The position numbers and the translations under genes were made by a program. Positions 34,186-42,885 of a stretch of 64,000 nt of DNA are shown here, in pieces; the stretch's first letter is position 1, and every line of letters begins with the position of its first letter. The notes beneath the pieces are model-generated. The model searched no databases, was not told where the DNA came from, and was given only the letters and a program-made list of their open reading frames with translations. Origin of the DNA: Leptolinea sp964446955 (GTDB taxonomy: Bacteria > Chloroflexota > Anaerolineae > Anaerolineales > Anaerolineaceae); NCBI GenBank assembly GCA_964446955.1, contig CAYUQJ010000003.1, positions 248,001 to 312,000 on the forward strand. Direction: 5' to 3'.

Positions 34186-35751
34186 ATGATTAAGAAAAGG
34201 TTTCAAAGCCCTGTAAAGATTATGCGTCCAAACAAAAGAATCCTGATAACGGCTCTTATCCTTATCGGGTTTTGTGCCATTATTTATCCAACTCTGATGG
34301 TATTCAGGTTTATTTCCAGCAGGTCTGTTCCCTATACACCCACCCCGATTCAAGATGAGAACCGAACGTGGACGGAAGATTTATTGTCAACAAGACCGCC
34401 TGAGGCAATACACTCCGGTAACAAGGTCATTCCGTTTCAATCCGTCGTTTTGATCACGGCATTTTATACGGAGAATGGATCAAGGAAGGTCGGGTGGACG
34501 GGTTCCGGCACATTTGTCAGTCCTGCGGGTTTGATATTGACCAACGCCCATGTTGTGCTGCCGGCTTTGGATTATCCCATTGATCTATTGACCGTCGCGC
34601 CTACAACGCAGGAAGACCGAAAACCGGATCCGGCATATATTGCGCGGGTCGTTCAGGCGGATCCCCGGTTGGATCTGGCTGTGATTAAAATTGTAAGCGA
34701 TCTTAACGGGAATCCAATTGATCCTGGAACGATGAACTTCCCATTTGTTGTTCTGGGTGATTCTGACCGGCTGAAACTGGGTGATGCTTTGACCATTCTC
34801 GGATATCCGGGAATTGGAGGCGACACGATCACCCTTACCAGTGGAGAGGTGGCTGGTTTTACCGGTGAAGCAGGGTACGGGAATCGGGCATATATTAAGA
34901 CTTCGGCGGCCATAGCCGGGGGAAACAGCGGTGGATTGGCGGCAGATGTTTCGGGTGCACTGGTCGGAATACCGACCCTTCTAGGTTCGGGGACGGATTC
35001 CTCTGTGGTGGATTGCCGCATCCTGGCAGACACTAACTACGATGGATTTATCGATCAGGATGATACCTGTATTCCGACCGGCGGTTTCATTAATTCCCTC
35101 CGGCCTGTAAATCTGGCAAAGCCATTGATCGAGGCTGCCATCCGGGGAGAAGAGGCGGTAGTTCAAAAGGCTGTTCCGCAGGTGGCCACGACCCCGGTGC
35201 GATCCGGTATTTTGTTTTTCGACGATTTTTCTGATGAAAATAGTGGGTGGACGATTTATGCCGATGATGATGGTTACGTGGGTTATTCAGAAGACAAGTA
35301 TCTCATTGGGATCACAGACGCGGGCAATGTTCTTACAGGAACATCCGATATTCCAGTTGACAATGCCACCATTGAGGTAACCGGCACCATAACACAATCA
35401 AATGGTGATGGGGGTATTGGCCTGATTTGCCGGCAACAATCTGATGCTTCCTATTACTATGCCATGGAAATACGTGAGGATGGATTCGCGTCAATATGGA
35501 AAAATGACGCGAATAATGAGGTGCAATTGACAGGCTGGCAGTATGTACAGCCGATACAGGCCAATATGCCAGTTACTTTGTCCGGGACCTGTTCAGGAGA
35601 ACAGTTACACATGCGGATCAATGACCGGCTGGTATTGTCTACGGTCGATCCGGATTTTTCATATGGATACCCTGGCCTGTTGGCCAGTACAATGAAATCA
35701 GGTGGTTTTATTGTCATGTACGATGATTTTCAGGTCAAAACTCCGGAGTAG
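34186..35751 (+). CDS. Membrane-anchored trypsin-like serine protease with C-terminal beta-sandwich
   Basis: 521 residues. One membrane helix (about 18-42), then a trypsin-like domain with His122 (TNAHVV), Asp163 (RLDLAVIKI) and Ser248 (AGGNSGG), so the triad is complete. After the protease, residues 285-297 (DTNYDGFIDQDDT) look like a calcium-binding loop of the EF-hand/dockerin type. The last 180 residues (from FFDDFSDENSGWTIY) resemble a LamG/DUF1080-like beta-sandwich that may bind sugar or wall polymers. There is no PDZ domain, unlike HtrA. The start ATG 34186 has no good ribosome site; ATG 34222 is possible. Confidence 0.9.
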   Translation: MIKKRFQSPVKIMRPNKRILITALILIGFCAIIYPTLMVFRFISSRSVPYTPTPIQDENRTWTEDLLSTRPPEAIHSGNKVIPFQSVVLITAFYTENGSRKVGWTGSGTFVSPAGLILTNAHVVLPALDYPIDLLTVAPTTQEDRKPDPAYIARVVQADPRLDLAVIKIVSDLNGNPIDPGTMNFPFVVLGDSDRLKLGDALTILGYPGIGGDTITLTSGEVAGFTGEAGYGNRAYIKTSAAIAGGNSGGLAADVSGALVGIPTLLGSGTDSSVVDCRILADTNYDGFIDQDDTCIPTGGFINSLRPVNLAKPLIEAAIRGEEAVVQKAVPQVATTPVRSGILFFDDFSDENSGWTIYADDDGYVGYSEDKYLIGITDAGNVLTGTSDIPVDNATIEVTGTITQSNGDGGIGLICRQQSDASYYYAMEIREDGFASIWKNDANNEVQLTGWQYVQPIQANMPVTLSGTCSGEQLHMRINDRLVLSTVDPDFSYGYPGLLASTMKSGGFIVMYDDFQVKTPE

Positions 35752-35755
35752 AGAG

Positions 35756-36550
35756 TTGCCAGTTATACCAATTCGCGTCGGAAAAATCCATTTTCTAGAT
35801 CCATCGCCGGAAAACAGTCCGGCGGTTATTATGGTTCATGGGCTGGGGACAGAGAGCAGCAGTTGGATATATCAGATCACAGCATTGTTGGAGGCGGGTT
35901 TCCGTCCAATTGCACCCGATATACCCGGTTTTGGGAGATCCACATATACGGGGAGCCGTTGGAGCATTCGTGAAGCGGCCGATGGTGTTGCGCAGATCGC
36001 GGATTCATTGTCGCTGGACCGGTTTCACATGGCCGGAATATCCATGGGTGGGACCATCGCTCTTCAGACAGCGATAGATCACGCTGACCGTTTGCGGAAG
36101 TTAATTCTTATCAATACATTTGCCACATTGAGGCCCAAGCGGTGGAATGAATGGTGTTACTTGATCAAACGCTACTTTCGAGCGCGTTTCAAAGGAGCTA
36201 GCGCTCAGGCAGAGATGACTGCCAGACGTATCTTTCCACGGGACGACCAGGCAAAATTACGCATGGAGTTGATAAACCATATTCGTAACACCGACCCCGT
36301 CGTGTATAAAACAGCCATGCGGGAGCTTTGGCTTTTTGACGTACGCCAACACCTGAGTCGGATCTATGTCCCTTCTATGGTCATTACTGGTGAAAACGAT
36401 ACGACCGTTCCGCTGGAGAATCAACATGAGCTGGCAGACGGTCTGCCATTCTGTCAACATGTGTTTGTGCCCAACGCCGGCCATGGTGTGATCGTTGATC
36501 AACCGGATGTTATCAACCGGAATCTGCTACAATTCCTGAAGACCAATTGA
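35756..36550 (+). CDS. Alpha/beta hydrolase
   Basis: 264 residues from TTG 35756, which lies seven bases after GGAG and four bases after the protease stop; the frame is open further upstream inside the protease gene. The fold is marked by the oxyanion HGLG, nucleophile Ser96 in GISMGG, acid Asp in GENDTTVP and His in NAGHGV. The sequence resembles soluble esterases and meta-cleavage-type hydrolases; substrate unknown. Confidence 0.9.
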   Translation: MPVIPIRVGKIHFLDPSPENSPAVIMVHGLGTESSSWIYQITALLEAGFRPIAPDIPGFGRSTYTGSRWSIREAADGVAQIADSLSLDRFHMAGISMGGTIALQTAIDHADRLRKLILINTFATLRPKRWNEWCYLIKRYFRARFKGASAQAEMTARRIFPRDDQAKLRMELINHIRNTDPVVYKTAMRELWLFDVRQHLSRIYVPSMVITGENDTTVPLENQHELADGLPFCQHVFVPNAGHGVIVDQPDVINRNLLQFLKTN

Positions 36551-36551
36551 T

Positions 36552-36580
36552 TTGAATCCTATCCATTTATGGGATAAAAT
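36552..36580 (+). promoter_or_regulatory. Promoter of the atpAGDC operon
   Basis: TTGAAT (36552-36557), 17-base spacer, TAAAAT (36575-36580), 40 bases before the atpA ATG. Confidence 0.6.
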
Positions 36581-36620
36581 TCCGAGAGGTAAATATCACG
36601 CCTTACCGGCAGGAGGTTGT

Positions 36621-38288
36621 ATGCCCGATATTTCACAATCCATCACGCTTGATCTTTCAAAAAAGATTGAAGCATTTTCCCCGCAAATTGAAATTCGAGA
36701 TATTGGTACAGTAACTGAAGCTGGTGATGGTATAGCCAGAGCTGATGGTCTTTCTTCTGTTAGATCACAGGAACTTGTGCAATTTTCCAATGGTGTAATG
36801 GGTATCGCTTTTAACCTTGAAAAAGACAGTATTGGTATCATTATTCTGGGTGATTACTCCTCCATTAAAGAAGGTATGCAGGTACATTCAACCGGGCGGA
36901 TCGCATCTGTGCCGGTGGGTGATGGACTTATTGGGCGTGTAGTGAACGCGCTGGGAGAGCCGGTGGATGGCAAGGGATCACTCAATTTTGACCGGTATCT
37001 GCCAATTGAACGTATCGCTCCCAATGTAGTGGAGCGGCAGGATGTGGATACACCTGTGCAAACCGGTATCAAAGCTATTGATGCCATGATCCCCATCGGT
37101 CGCGGACAACGCGAATTGATCATCGGTGACCGTCAGACCGGCAAGACCGCCCTTGCACTTGACACGATCATAAACCAGAAGGGGAAAGACCTTGTCTGCA
37201 TCTATGTGGCGATCGGACAAAAGAAATCCTCTGTTGCCCGGACTATTTCCCTGCTCGAACGATATGGCGCTATGAGCCATACTGTGGTTGTGATTGCTGC
37301 AGCGGATGAACCGGCTGCCATGCAGTACATTGCCCCGTATGCCGGTTGTGCTATCGGCGAAGATTTTATGGAACGCGGCAAAGACGCACTGGTTATTTAT
37401 GACGATATCTCCAAGCATGCCTGGGCTTATCGTCAGGTTTCTCTTCTGCTGCGCCGTCCGCCAGGACGGGAAGCCTACCCGGGAGATGTCTTCTACCTGC
37501 ACAGTCGCTTGCTTGAGCGGGCTGCCCGATTGGCCAATAGCTATGTGATTGTTCCTGATACGTTTTCCGGGACAATGGCCAAAGCGAGTGATGCGTTGGA
37601 TGATGTTGTTTTTATCGGCCCGCGGTCTTTGCACGAGGCTGAAACTGCGTTGAAAGAGCGTTCTGATGCCGCCGCGTGCAAGATCGTAAAAGTTGAAGGA
37701 ACCGGGGGATCTTTAACGGCTCTGCCGATTATTGAAACCCTTTTGGGTGATGTTTCCGCCTATATTCCGACAAATGTTATATCAATTACCGATGGGCAGA
37801 TCTACCTGGAATCAAACCTGTTCAATGCCGGCATCAGACCGGCTGTCAACGTAGGTATCTCTGTTTCGCGGGTGGGTGGTTCTGCGCAGACAAAAGCCAT
37901 GAAACAAGTGGCTTCGCGTTTACGCCTTGATATGGCGGCGTATCGCGATCTGGCAGCTTTTGCCATGTTCGGCTCCGATCTGGACAAATCAACGCAGGCT
38001 CAGTTAAACCGGGGGCAGCGGTTGCAGGAAATTTTAAAGCAATTACAGTACGTGCCGATGTCACTGGAGCAAATGGTAATAATACTGTTCGCGGGAACTA
38101 ACGGTTATGCTGACCAGATCCCGGTTGAAAAAATGAGCCATTGGGAAACAACGATGCTGCGTTATATCGAAACCAGCAACCCGGCTATTGGCAAAGATAT
38201 AGCAGATAAGAAAATGATCACACCTGAGACGGATAAGAGCCTGCGAGAGGCGTTGAAAACATTCAACGCGTCTTTTGTAACCGCCTGA
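36621..38288 (+). CDS. atpA: ATP synthase F1 subunit alpha
   Basis: Regulatory nucleotide-binding subunit of the F1 headpiece. 555 residues from ATG 36621 (AGGAGG four bases upstream); an in-frame upstream extension is rejected. P-loop GDRQTGKT (170-177), VGISVSRVGGSAQ with the conserved Arg finger region, and GRGQREL are present. It is about 50 residues longer than the usual 505, mostly at the C-terminus. It heads an atpA-G-D-C operon with no F0 or delta gene upstream. Confidence 0.97.
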   Translation: MPDISQSITLDLSKKIEAFSPQIEIRDIGTVTEAGDGIARADGLSSVRSQELVQFSNGVMGIAFNLEKDSIGIIILGDYSSIKEGMQVHSTGRIASVPVGDGLIGRVVNALGEPVDGKGSLNFDRYLPIERIAPNVVERQDVDTPVQTGIKAIDAMIPIGRGQRELIIGDRQTGKTALALDTIINQKGKDLVCIYVAIGQKKSSVARTISLLERYGAMSHTVVVIAAADEPAAMQYIAPYAGCAIGEDFMERGKDALVIYDDISKHAWAYRQVSLLLRRPPGREAYPGDVFYLHSRLLERAARLANSYVIVPDTFSGTMAKASDALDDVVFIGPRSLHEAETALKERSDAAACKIVKVEGTGGSLTALPIIETLLGDVSAYIPTNVISITDGQIYLESNLFNAGIRPAVNVGISVSRVGGSAQTKAMKQVASRLRLDMAAYRDLAAFAMFGSDLDKSTQAQLNRGQRLQEILKQLQYVPMSLEQMVIILFAGTNGYADQIPVEKMSHWETTMLRYIETSNPAIGKDIADKKMITPETDKSLREALKTFNASFVTA

Positions 38289-38308
38289 TCGGTAAATAGG
38301 ATAACTGA

Positions 38309-39223
38309 ATGGCCTCTGCACGAGAAATGCGGCTCCGGATACGGAGCGTAAAGAGCATAGCCCAGGTGACCCGGGCATTGGAAACAGTCAGCGCGGCAAA
38401 AGTCCGCCGTGCGATTGCGGCTGTAAACGCCACCCGTCCTTATGCGGAAAAGTCCTGGAAATTGTTGATTCACCTAGCCAGACAGCCAGGGCATGCCAGT
38501 CTGCATCCACTGCTAAGTGAACATGCCGATGTTAAAAACATTCTGGTCGTTCTTATTAGCGGAGATCGAGGACTTGCCGGCGCTTTCAATGTGAACATTG
38601 TTCGTGAAACGCTGGATCATTTCCGTGATACGAATGCCACGGTCAATTTCATCGCGGTCGGGAAAAAGGGTCGGGATATGTTGCTGCGCCGCCGCAAGGA
38701 TATCATTGCGGATTTTAGCGACCTGCCTATCGCACCCAGTTTCTCGCATTTATCTGCCGTTGGACACATCGTAATTGAAGAATTCTTGAATGGTAAAGCC
38801 GATCAGGTGTATTTGGCCTATACGGATTTTCTCAGTATGGTTAAACAGGAAACCGTCGTGAGAAAGCTGCTCCCGCTCGAGGTGCAATATGCCGATGACC
38901 GGGTTAAAGCATACAATGTAAGCCACCATCGTACGAATTCGGTATTTCAAATCGAACCGGATGATCAAAAAGTGTTAAGCCAGATCATTACGCGTTTCTC
39001 GGAGTTGCAGGTATATCAGGCCGTTCTCACTTCCCAGGCCAGCGAACAGGCTGCCCGGATGGTGGCCATGCGAAATGCCACCGATAACGCGCGTGATCTT
39101 ATTGCATCATTACAGATGGATTACAACAAAGCTCGCCAGCAAGCCATAACCAATGATATGCTGGATATTACCGGTGGAGCCGAGGCTATGGCGTCATCGG
39201 AACGCATCGCGATCAAAGAATAA
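38309..39223 (+). CDS. atpG: ATP synthase F1 subunit gamma
   Basis: Central rotor shaft of F1. 304 residues with the two terminal coiled-coil helices (SAREMRLRIRSVKSIAQVT at the start, MRNATDNARDLIASLQMDYN near the end) and the Rossmann-like middle with SGDRGLAGAFN. It lies between alpha and beta genes in the standard order. Confidence 0.96.
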   Translation: MASAREMRLRIRSVKSIAQVTRALETVSAAKVRRAIAAVNATRPYAEKSWKLLIHLARQPGHASLHPLLSEHADVKNILVVLISGDRGLAGAFNVNIVRETLDHFRDTNATVNFIAVGKKGRDMLLRRRKDIIADFSDLPIAPSFSHLSAVGHIVIEEFLNGKADQVYLAYTDFLSMVKQETVVRKLLPLEVQYADDRVKAYNVSHHRTNSVFQIEPDDQKVLSQIITRFSELQVYQAVLTSQASEQAARMVAMRNATDNARDLIASLQMDYNKARQQAITNDMLDITGGAEAMASSERIAIKE

Positions 39224-39246
39224 ACCGGAAAATTCTGGGAGGCAGT

Positions 39247-40644
39247 ATGGATTATCAAACCGGGCGGGTATCTCAAATTCAGGGTAGTGTTGTCGATGTG
39301 GAGTTTTCCCTAGACAATATGCCAGAGATCTATGAAGCCATTGAGGTGGTCTCACCGGATGGTCCGGTGATCGTTCTGGAAGTGGAAAAACACCTTGGAG
39401 ATAACATGGTCCGCTGTGTGGCCATGGATACAACGGACGGAATGCAGCGAAATACGGTAGTCCGGCGGACCGGAGCACCGATTAAAGTGCCTGTGGGACC
39501 GGATATTCTGGGTCGGGTATTTAATGTGCTGGGAAACCCCGTGGACAATAGAGGTGAAGTCAAAGCCATTGACCGTTATCCCATACACCGTCCGGCGCCA
39601 ACATTTGAAGAACAATCTACCCGTGTCGAGGTTTTTGAAACCGGATTAAAAGTAATTGACCTGATCGCGCCGTTTACCAAAGGTGGTAAGACAGGAATAT
39701 TTGGTGGAGCCGGTGTAGGCAAGACTGTGATCATTATGGAATTGATCCGGTCTATTGCCACTGTCCATCAGGGAAATTCGGTGTTTGCCGGGGTGGGAGA
39801 GCGTACCCGTGAAGGGACACAGCTCTACCGCGAAATGCTTGAATCCGGCGTTATGAAGGACACCGTGATGGTCTACGGACAAATGAACGAGCCATCGGGT
39901 GTTCGGCTTCGCGTGGCTCTTTCTGCACTCGCCATGGCTGAATACTTCCGTGACGAAGGCAAGGATGTTTTGCTCTTTATCGATAACATTTTCCGGTTTA
40001 CCATGTCCGGTTCTGAGGTATCCGCGTTGTTAGGGCGTATGCCATCTGCTGTCGGATATCAACCGACCCTGGCAACAGAAATGGGCGAATTACAGGAGCG
40101 GATCACATCAACACGAACCGGGTCTATCACTTCGATGCAAGCTGTGTACGTGCCGGCGGACGACTATTCAGACCCGGCTCCGGTTGCAACATTTACTCAT
40201 CTTGATGCTACGATTGCCCTGGAGCGTGCCATTTCAGAGAAAGGTATCTACCCCGCGGTAGATCCACTGGCTTCCACTTCCCGGATCCTTGACCCCAAGA
40301 TCGTGGGGGATGAGCATTACAATACCGCCCGTGAGGTGCAGCGTATCCTCCAGCGATACAAGGATTTGCAGGATATCATTGCCATTCTTGGTATTGATGA
40401 AGTCAGCGAAGAAGACAAGATCATTGTCTCGCGCGCCCGCAAGATCGAACGCTTCTTCTCACAGCCGATGTCTGTGGCTGAACAATTTACCGGTATTCCC
40501 GGACGGTACGTTCCCTTGCGCGAGACGGTTCGCAGCTTCCGTGAGATATTGGAAGGCAAGCATGATGATCTCCCCGAGCAGGCGTTCAGCATGGTGGGGA
40601 CGATCGATGATGCCGTGGAAAAAGCCCGGACACTGGCGGGTTAG
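39247..40644 (+). CDS. atpD: ATP synthase F1 subunit beta
   Basis: Catalytic subunit of F1. 465 residues, P-loop GGAGVGKT (153-160), GERTREG with the catalytic Glu, the Walker B-containing LLFIDNIFRFT, and the DELSEED-equivalent region IDEVSEEDK. GGGAGGC ribosome site precedes the ATG. Confidence 0.98.
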   Translation: MDYQTGRVSQIQGSVVDVEFSLDNMPEIYEAIEVVSPDGPVIVLEVEKHLGDNMVRCVAMDTTDGMQRNTVVRRTGAPIKVPVGPDILGRVFNVLGNPVDNRGEVKAIDRYPIHRPAPTFEEQSTRVEVFETGLKVIDLIAPFTKGGKTGIFGGAGVGKTVIIMELIRSIATVHQGNSVFAGVGERTREGTQLYREMLESGVMKDTVMVYGQMNEPSGVRLRVALSALAMAEYFRDEGKDVLLFIDNIFRFTMSGSEVSALLGRMPSAVGYQPTLATEMGELQERITSTRTGSITSMQAVYVPADDYSDPAPVATFTHLDATIALERAISEKGIYPAVDPLASTSRILDPKIVGDEHYNTAREVQRILQRYKDLQDIIAILGIDEVSEEDKIIVSRARKIERFFSQPMSVAEQFTGIPGRYVPLRETVRSFREILEGKHDDLPEQAFSMVGTIDDAVEKARTLAG

Positions 40645-40655
40645 GGAGATCTTCC

Positions 40656-41081
40656 ATGCCCATACGTTGTGAAGTGGTTTCGCAGGACCGAATCGTTTTT
40701 CAGGGTGATGTTGATATCGTTGACATCCCTGGTATTGAGGGAGATATGGGAATCCTCCCGAACCATTCCCCGGTTCTTACATTACTTCGGTTTGGTGTCG
40801 TAACCATAAAGTCAAAAACTGACGAACAATTCTTTACCGTTGCCGGAGGTGTTGCCGAGGTTCAACCAGACCAGGTAACCATTTTAGCCGACGCGGCTGA
40901 AAACGTAGATGAGATTGACATACAACGGGCTGAATCGGCCAGAAAACGCGCCGAGGAACTTCTGGCAAAAATGCCAGCTGTTCCAACGGAAGAGTACCTT
41001 TCCGTGCAGGCTGCCATGCGGCGCTCAAATTTGCGGTTGGAAGCAGCCAGGCGTTACCGTACAATTCGAAGCAGCCGTTAA
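40656..41081 (+). CDS. atpC: ATP synthase F1 subunit epsilon
   Basis: Rotor subunit and intrinsic inhibitor. 141 residues: N-terminal beta-sandwich (GIEGDMGILPNHSPVLTLL) and C-terminal two-helix domain (AESARKRAEELL ... AAMRRSNLRLEAARR). It starts 11 bases after atpD and ends the operon before mreB. Confidence 0.95.
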   Translation: MPIRCEVVSQDRIVFQGDVDIVDIPGIEGDMGILPNHSPVLTLLRFGVVTIKSKTDEQFFTVAGGVAEVQPDQVTILADAAENVDEIDIQRAESARKRAEELLAKMPAVPTEEYLSVQAAMRRSNLRLEAARRYRTIRSSR

Positions 41082-41118
41082 AGAGTGAATGAAAAGAAAT
41101 ATGAGAGGAAAATAATTT

Positions 41119-42126
41119 ATGCCCGGTTTCACAAGAGAATTAGGCATTGACCTGGGCACGATGAATATTGTTGTTGCTGAAGGCAACCAGATACTTCTGC
41201 AGGAACCAACCGTCGTAGCCATTATCCCGGATGAAATGAAGATGGTCGAATGGGGGCAGGCCGCCAGCGACATGATAGGCCGAGTACCCGAATCGATTGA
41301 GGTTGTGCGCCCTTTACAGCATGGTGTGATCGCGGAATATGAGATCACAGAGAATCTTCTGGGATTCCTGGTAAAAAAGATTTGTGGTCCCATGTTCCTT
41401 TTCAGGCCGCGGGTAATGGTTACAGTGCCATATGGAGTAACCAGTGTGGAAAGCCGGGCTGTACAAGAGGCGAGTCTGGGAGCAGGTTCACGTGAAGTGG
41501 CACTTATTCAACAACCTCTCGCCGCTGCGTTGGGAATTGATCTGCCAATCGGAACCCCGACAGGGAATATGGTTATCAGTATGGGTGGGGGAACGATGCA
41601 GGCAGCGGTTTTGTCCATGTATTCGATTGTCACCGCTGAAACATCTGACGCCGGTGGACTCCATTTTGATGATGCGATTATCACGTACACACGGCGAAAA
41701 TTTGGTGTGATCATCGGACAACCAACCGCGGAGTTGTTAAAGATCAAGATAGGTTCTGCCATCCCACAGGAACAGCAACAGGCCATGGAAGTACAGGGAC
41801 AGGACCAGGTTTCCGGTTTGCCCAGACCGGTCAATCTGACTACTGACGATTTGATCGAAGCTCTTCAGGATCCGATGAATGATGTGGTTAATACGGCTCG
41901 CAAGGTGTTGGAAAAGACACCTCCGGAACTTCTTTCCGATATCATTGACCGCGGTGTCGCCTTATGCGGTGGCGGTTCACTTCTGCGGGGCGTGGATAAA
42001 TACTTGACCAAAGCCCTGGGCATTCCAGCTTACATGGTTGACAATCCGCTGACCTGTACGGCTGAAGGGGCTGCCCGTGCTATGGATATGCGGGAATTGC
42101 TGCGGCGCAGTCTTCCTCCGGTCTAA
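41119..42126 (+). CDS. mreB: MreB-type actin-like cell shape protein
   Basis: Forms membrane-associated filaments that guide side-wall synthesis in rods. 335 residues with the actin-fold phosphate-1 loop GIDLGTMNIVV, phosphate-2 MVISMGGGTMQAAVLS, RPRVMVTVPYGVTSVESRAV and the adenosine motif CGGGSLLRGV. It is 37 bases behind atpC. No mreC, mreD, rodA or pbp2 gene follows, which suggests a stand-alone paralogue such as Mbl. Confidence 0.93.
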   Translation: MPGFTRELGIDLGTMNIVVAEGNQILLQEPTVVAIIPDEMKMVEWGQAASDMIGRVPESIEVVRPLQHGVIAEYEITENLLGFLVKKICGPMFLFRPRVMVTVPYGVTSVESRAVQEASLGAGSREVALIQQPLAAALGIDLPIGTPTGNMVISMGGGTMQAAVLSMYSIVTAETSDAGGLHFDDAIITYTRRKFGVIIGQPTAELLKIKIGSAIPQEQQQAMEVQGQDQVSGLPRPVNLTTDDLIEALQDPMNDVVNTARKVLEKTPPELLSDIIDRGVALCGGGSLLRGVDKYLTKALGIPAYMVDNPLTCTAEGAARAMDMRELLRRSLPPV

Positions 42127-42180
42127 ACCGAAGGAGGACAAAAAAATACATCGGGTGAAATTGCTACACCGGTGGATTTT

Positions 42181-42801
42181 TTACTGGATGTAATACGTCA
42201 TATGTTCAAGTTGAATGATCGGGTTGACGATTTCCACGCGGATGCCATCTGGCACGACCAGTGGGACTGGCGCATAATTCAGGATAGCACGAACACCCGC
42301 ACTCACCAACTCATCCGCTACCTGCTGGGCTGTTCTTGATGGTACTGTTAGCATTGCTATCTGGATGCCAGTAGCTTTGATGTTTTCAATCATCTTTTCA
42401 GACGATAGAACAGTTAATTGACCCACCGATTTGCCTATTTTTGCCGGATCGCTATCAAAAATGAATCTGATGTAAAAACCCCGTTCCAGAAATCCCGGAT
42501 AGCGGGCGATGGCATTTCCCAAATCCCCTGCACCAACGAGGGCGACATCCCAGGTACGGTCAATTTTTAGGATTGATCGGATTTGGGATGTAAGAAAACC
42601 GATGTCATAACCTTTGCCCTGTTTTCCGAATTCACCGAAAAAGGAAAGGTCTTTTCGTACCTGGGCTGCCGTGATGCAAAACATCTCACCCAATTCCTGG
42701 GACGAAATAATTGTTTTCCCCCGTTTCTCAAATTGCTGAAGTGCCTGGAGATATAAAGGAAGTCTTGAAATTACGATATCAGGTATGGTTTTTTCCGCCA
42801 T
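42181..42801 (-). CDS. rex: Redox-sensing transcriptional repressor Rex
   Basis: Senses NADH/NAD+ and represses fermentation or respiration genes when NADH is low. 206 residues from ATG 42801 (AAGG five bases upstream; an in-frame GTG at 42807 is inside the ribosome site). N-terminal winged helix (ISRLPLYLQALQQF, AAQVRKDLSFFGEFGKQGKG), then a Rossmann domain with VGAGDLGNAIARY, and a C-terminal domain-swapped helix. No good Rex operator was found nearby. Confidence 0.95.
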   Translation of the reverse strand: MAEKTIPDIVISRLPLYLQALQQFEKRGKTIISSQELGEMFCITAAQVRKDLSFFGEFGKQGKGYDIGFLTSQIRSILKIDRTWDVALVGAGDLGNAIARYPGFLERGFYIRFIFDSDPAKIGKSVGQLTVLSSEKMIENIKATGIQIAMLTVPSRTAQQVADELVSAGVRAILNYAPVPLVVPDGIRVEIVNPIIQLEHMTYYIQ

Positions 42802-42885
42802 GTCCACCTTGTTGTATTGTGTCGGTAATAATCTTGCATGAAATTGATGTTAACTTTATCATAATCAATCAGGTATCACAAAACC

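Noticed and set aside
36978..37634. 218-codon frame opposite atpA
   Set aside because: Shadow of the atpA coding sequence; no recognisable domain.
42127..42180. Terminator after mreB
   Set aside because: Only a short imperfect stem with a T-run is present; not strong enough to report.
42802..42885. Rex operator in the rex/metallopeptidase gap
   Set aside because: TTGTATTGTG and nearby words lack the inverted TTGTGA-TCACAA symmetry expected for Rex.
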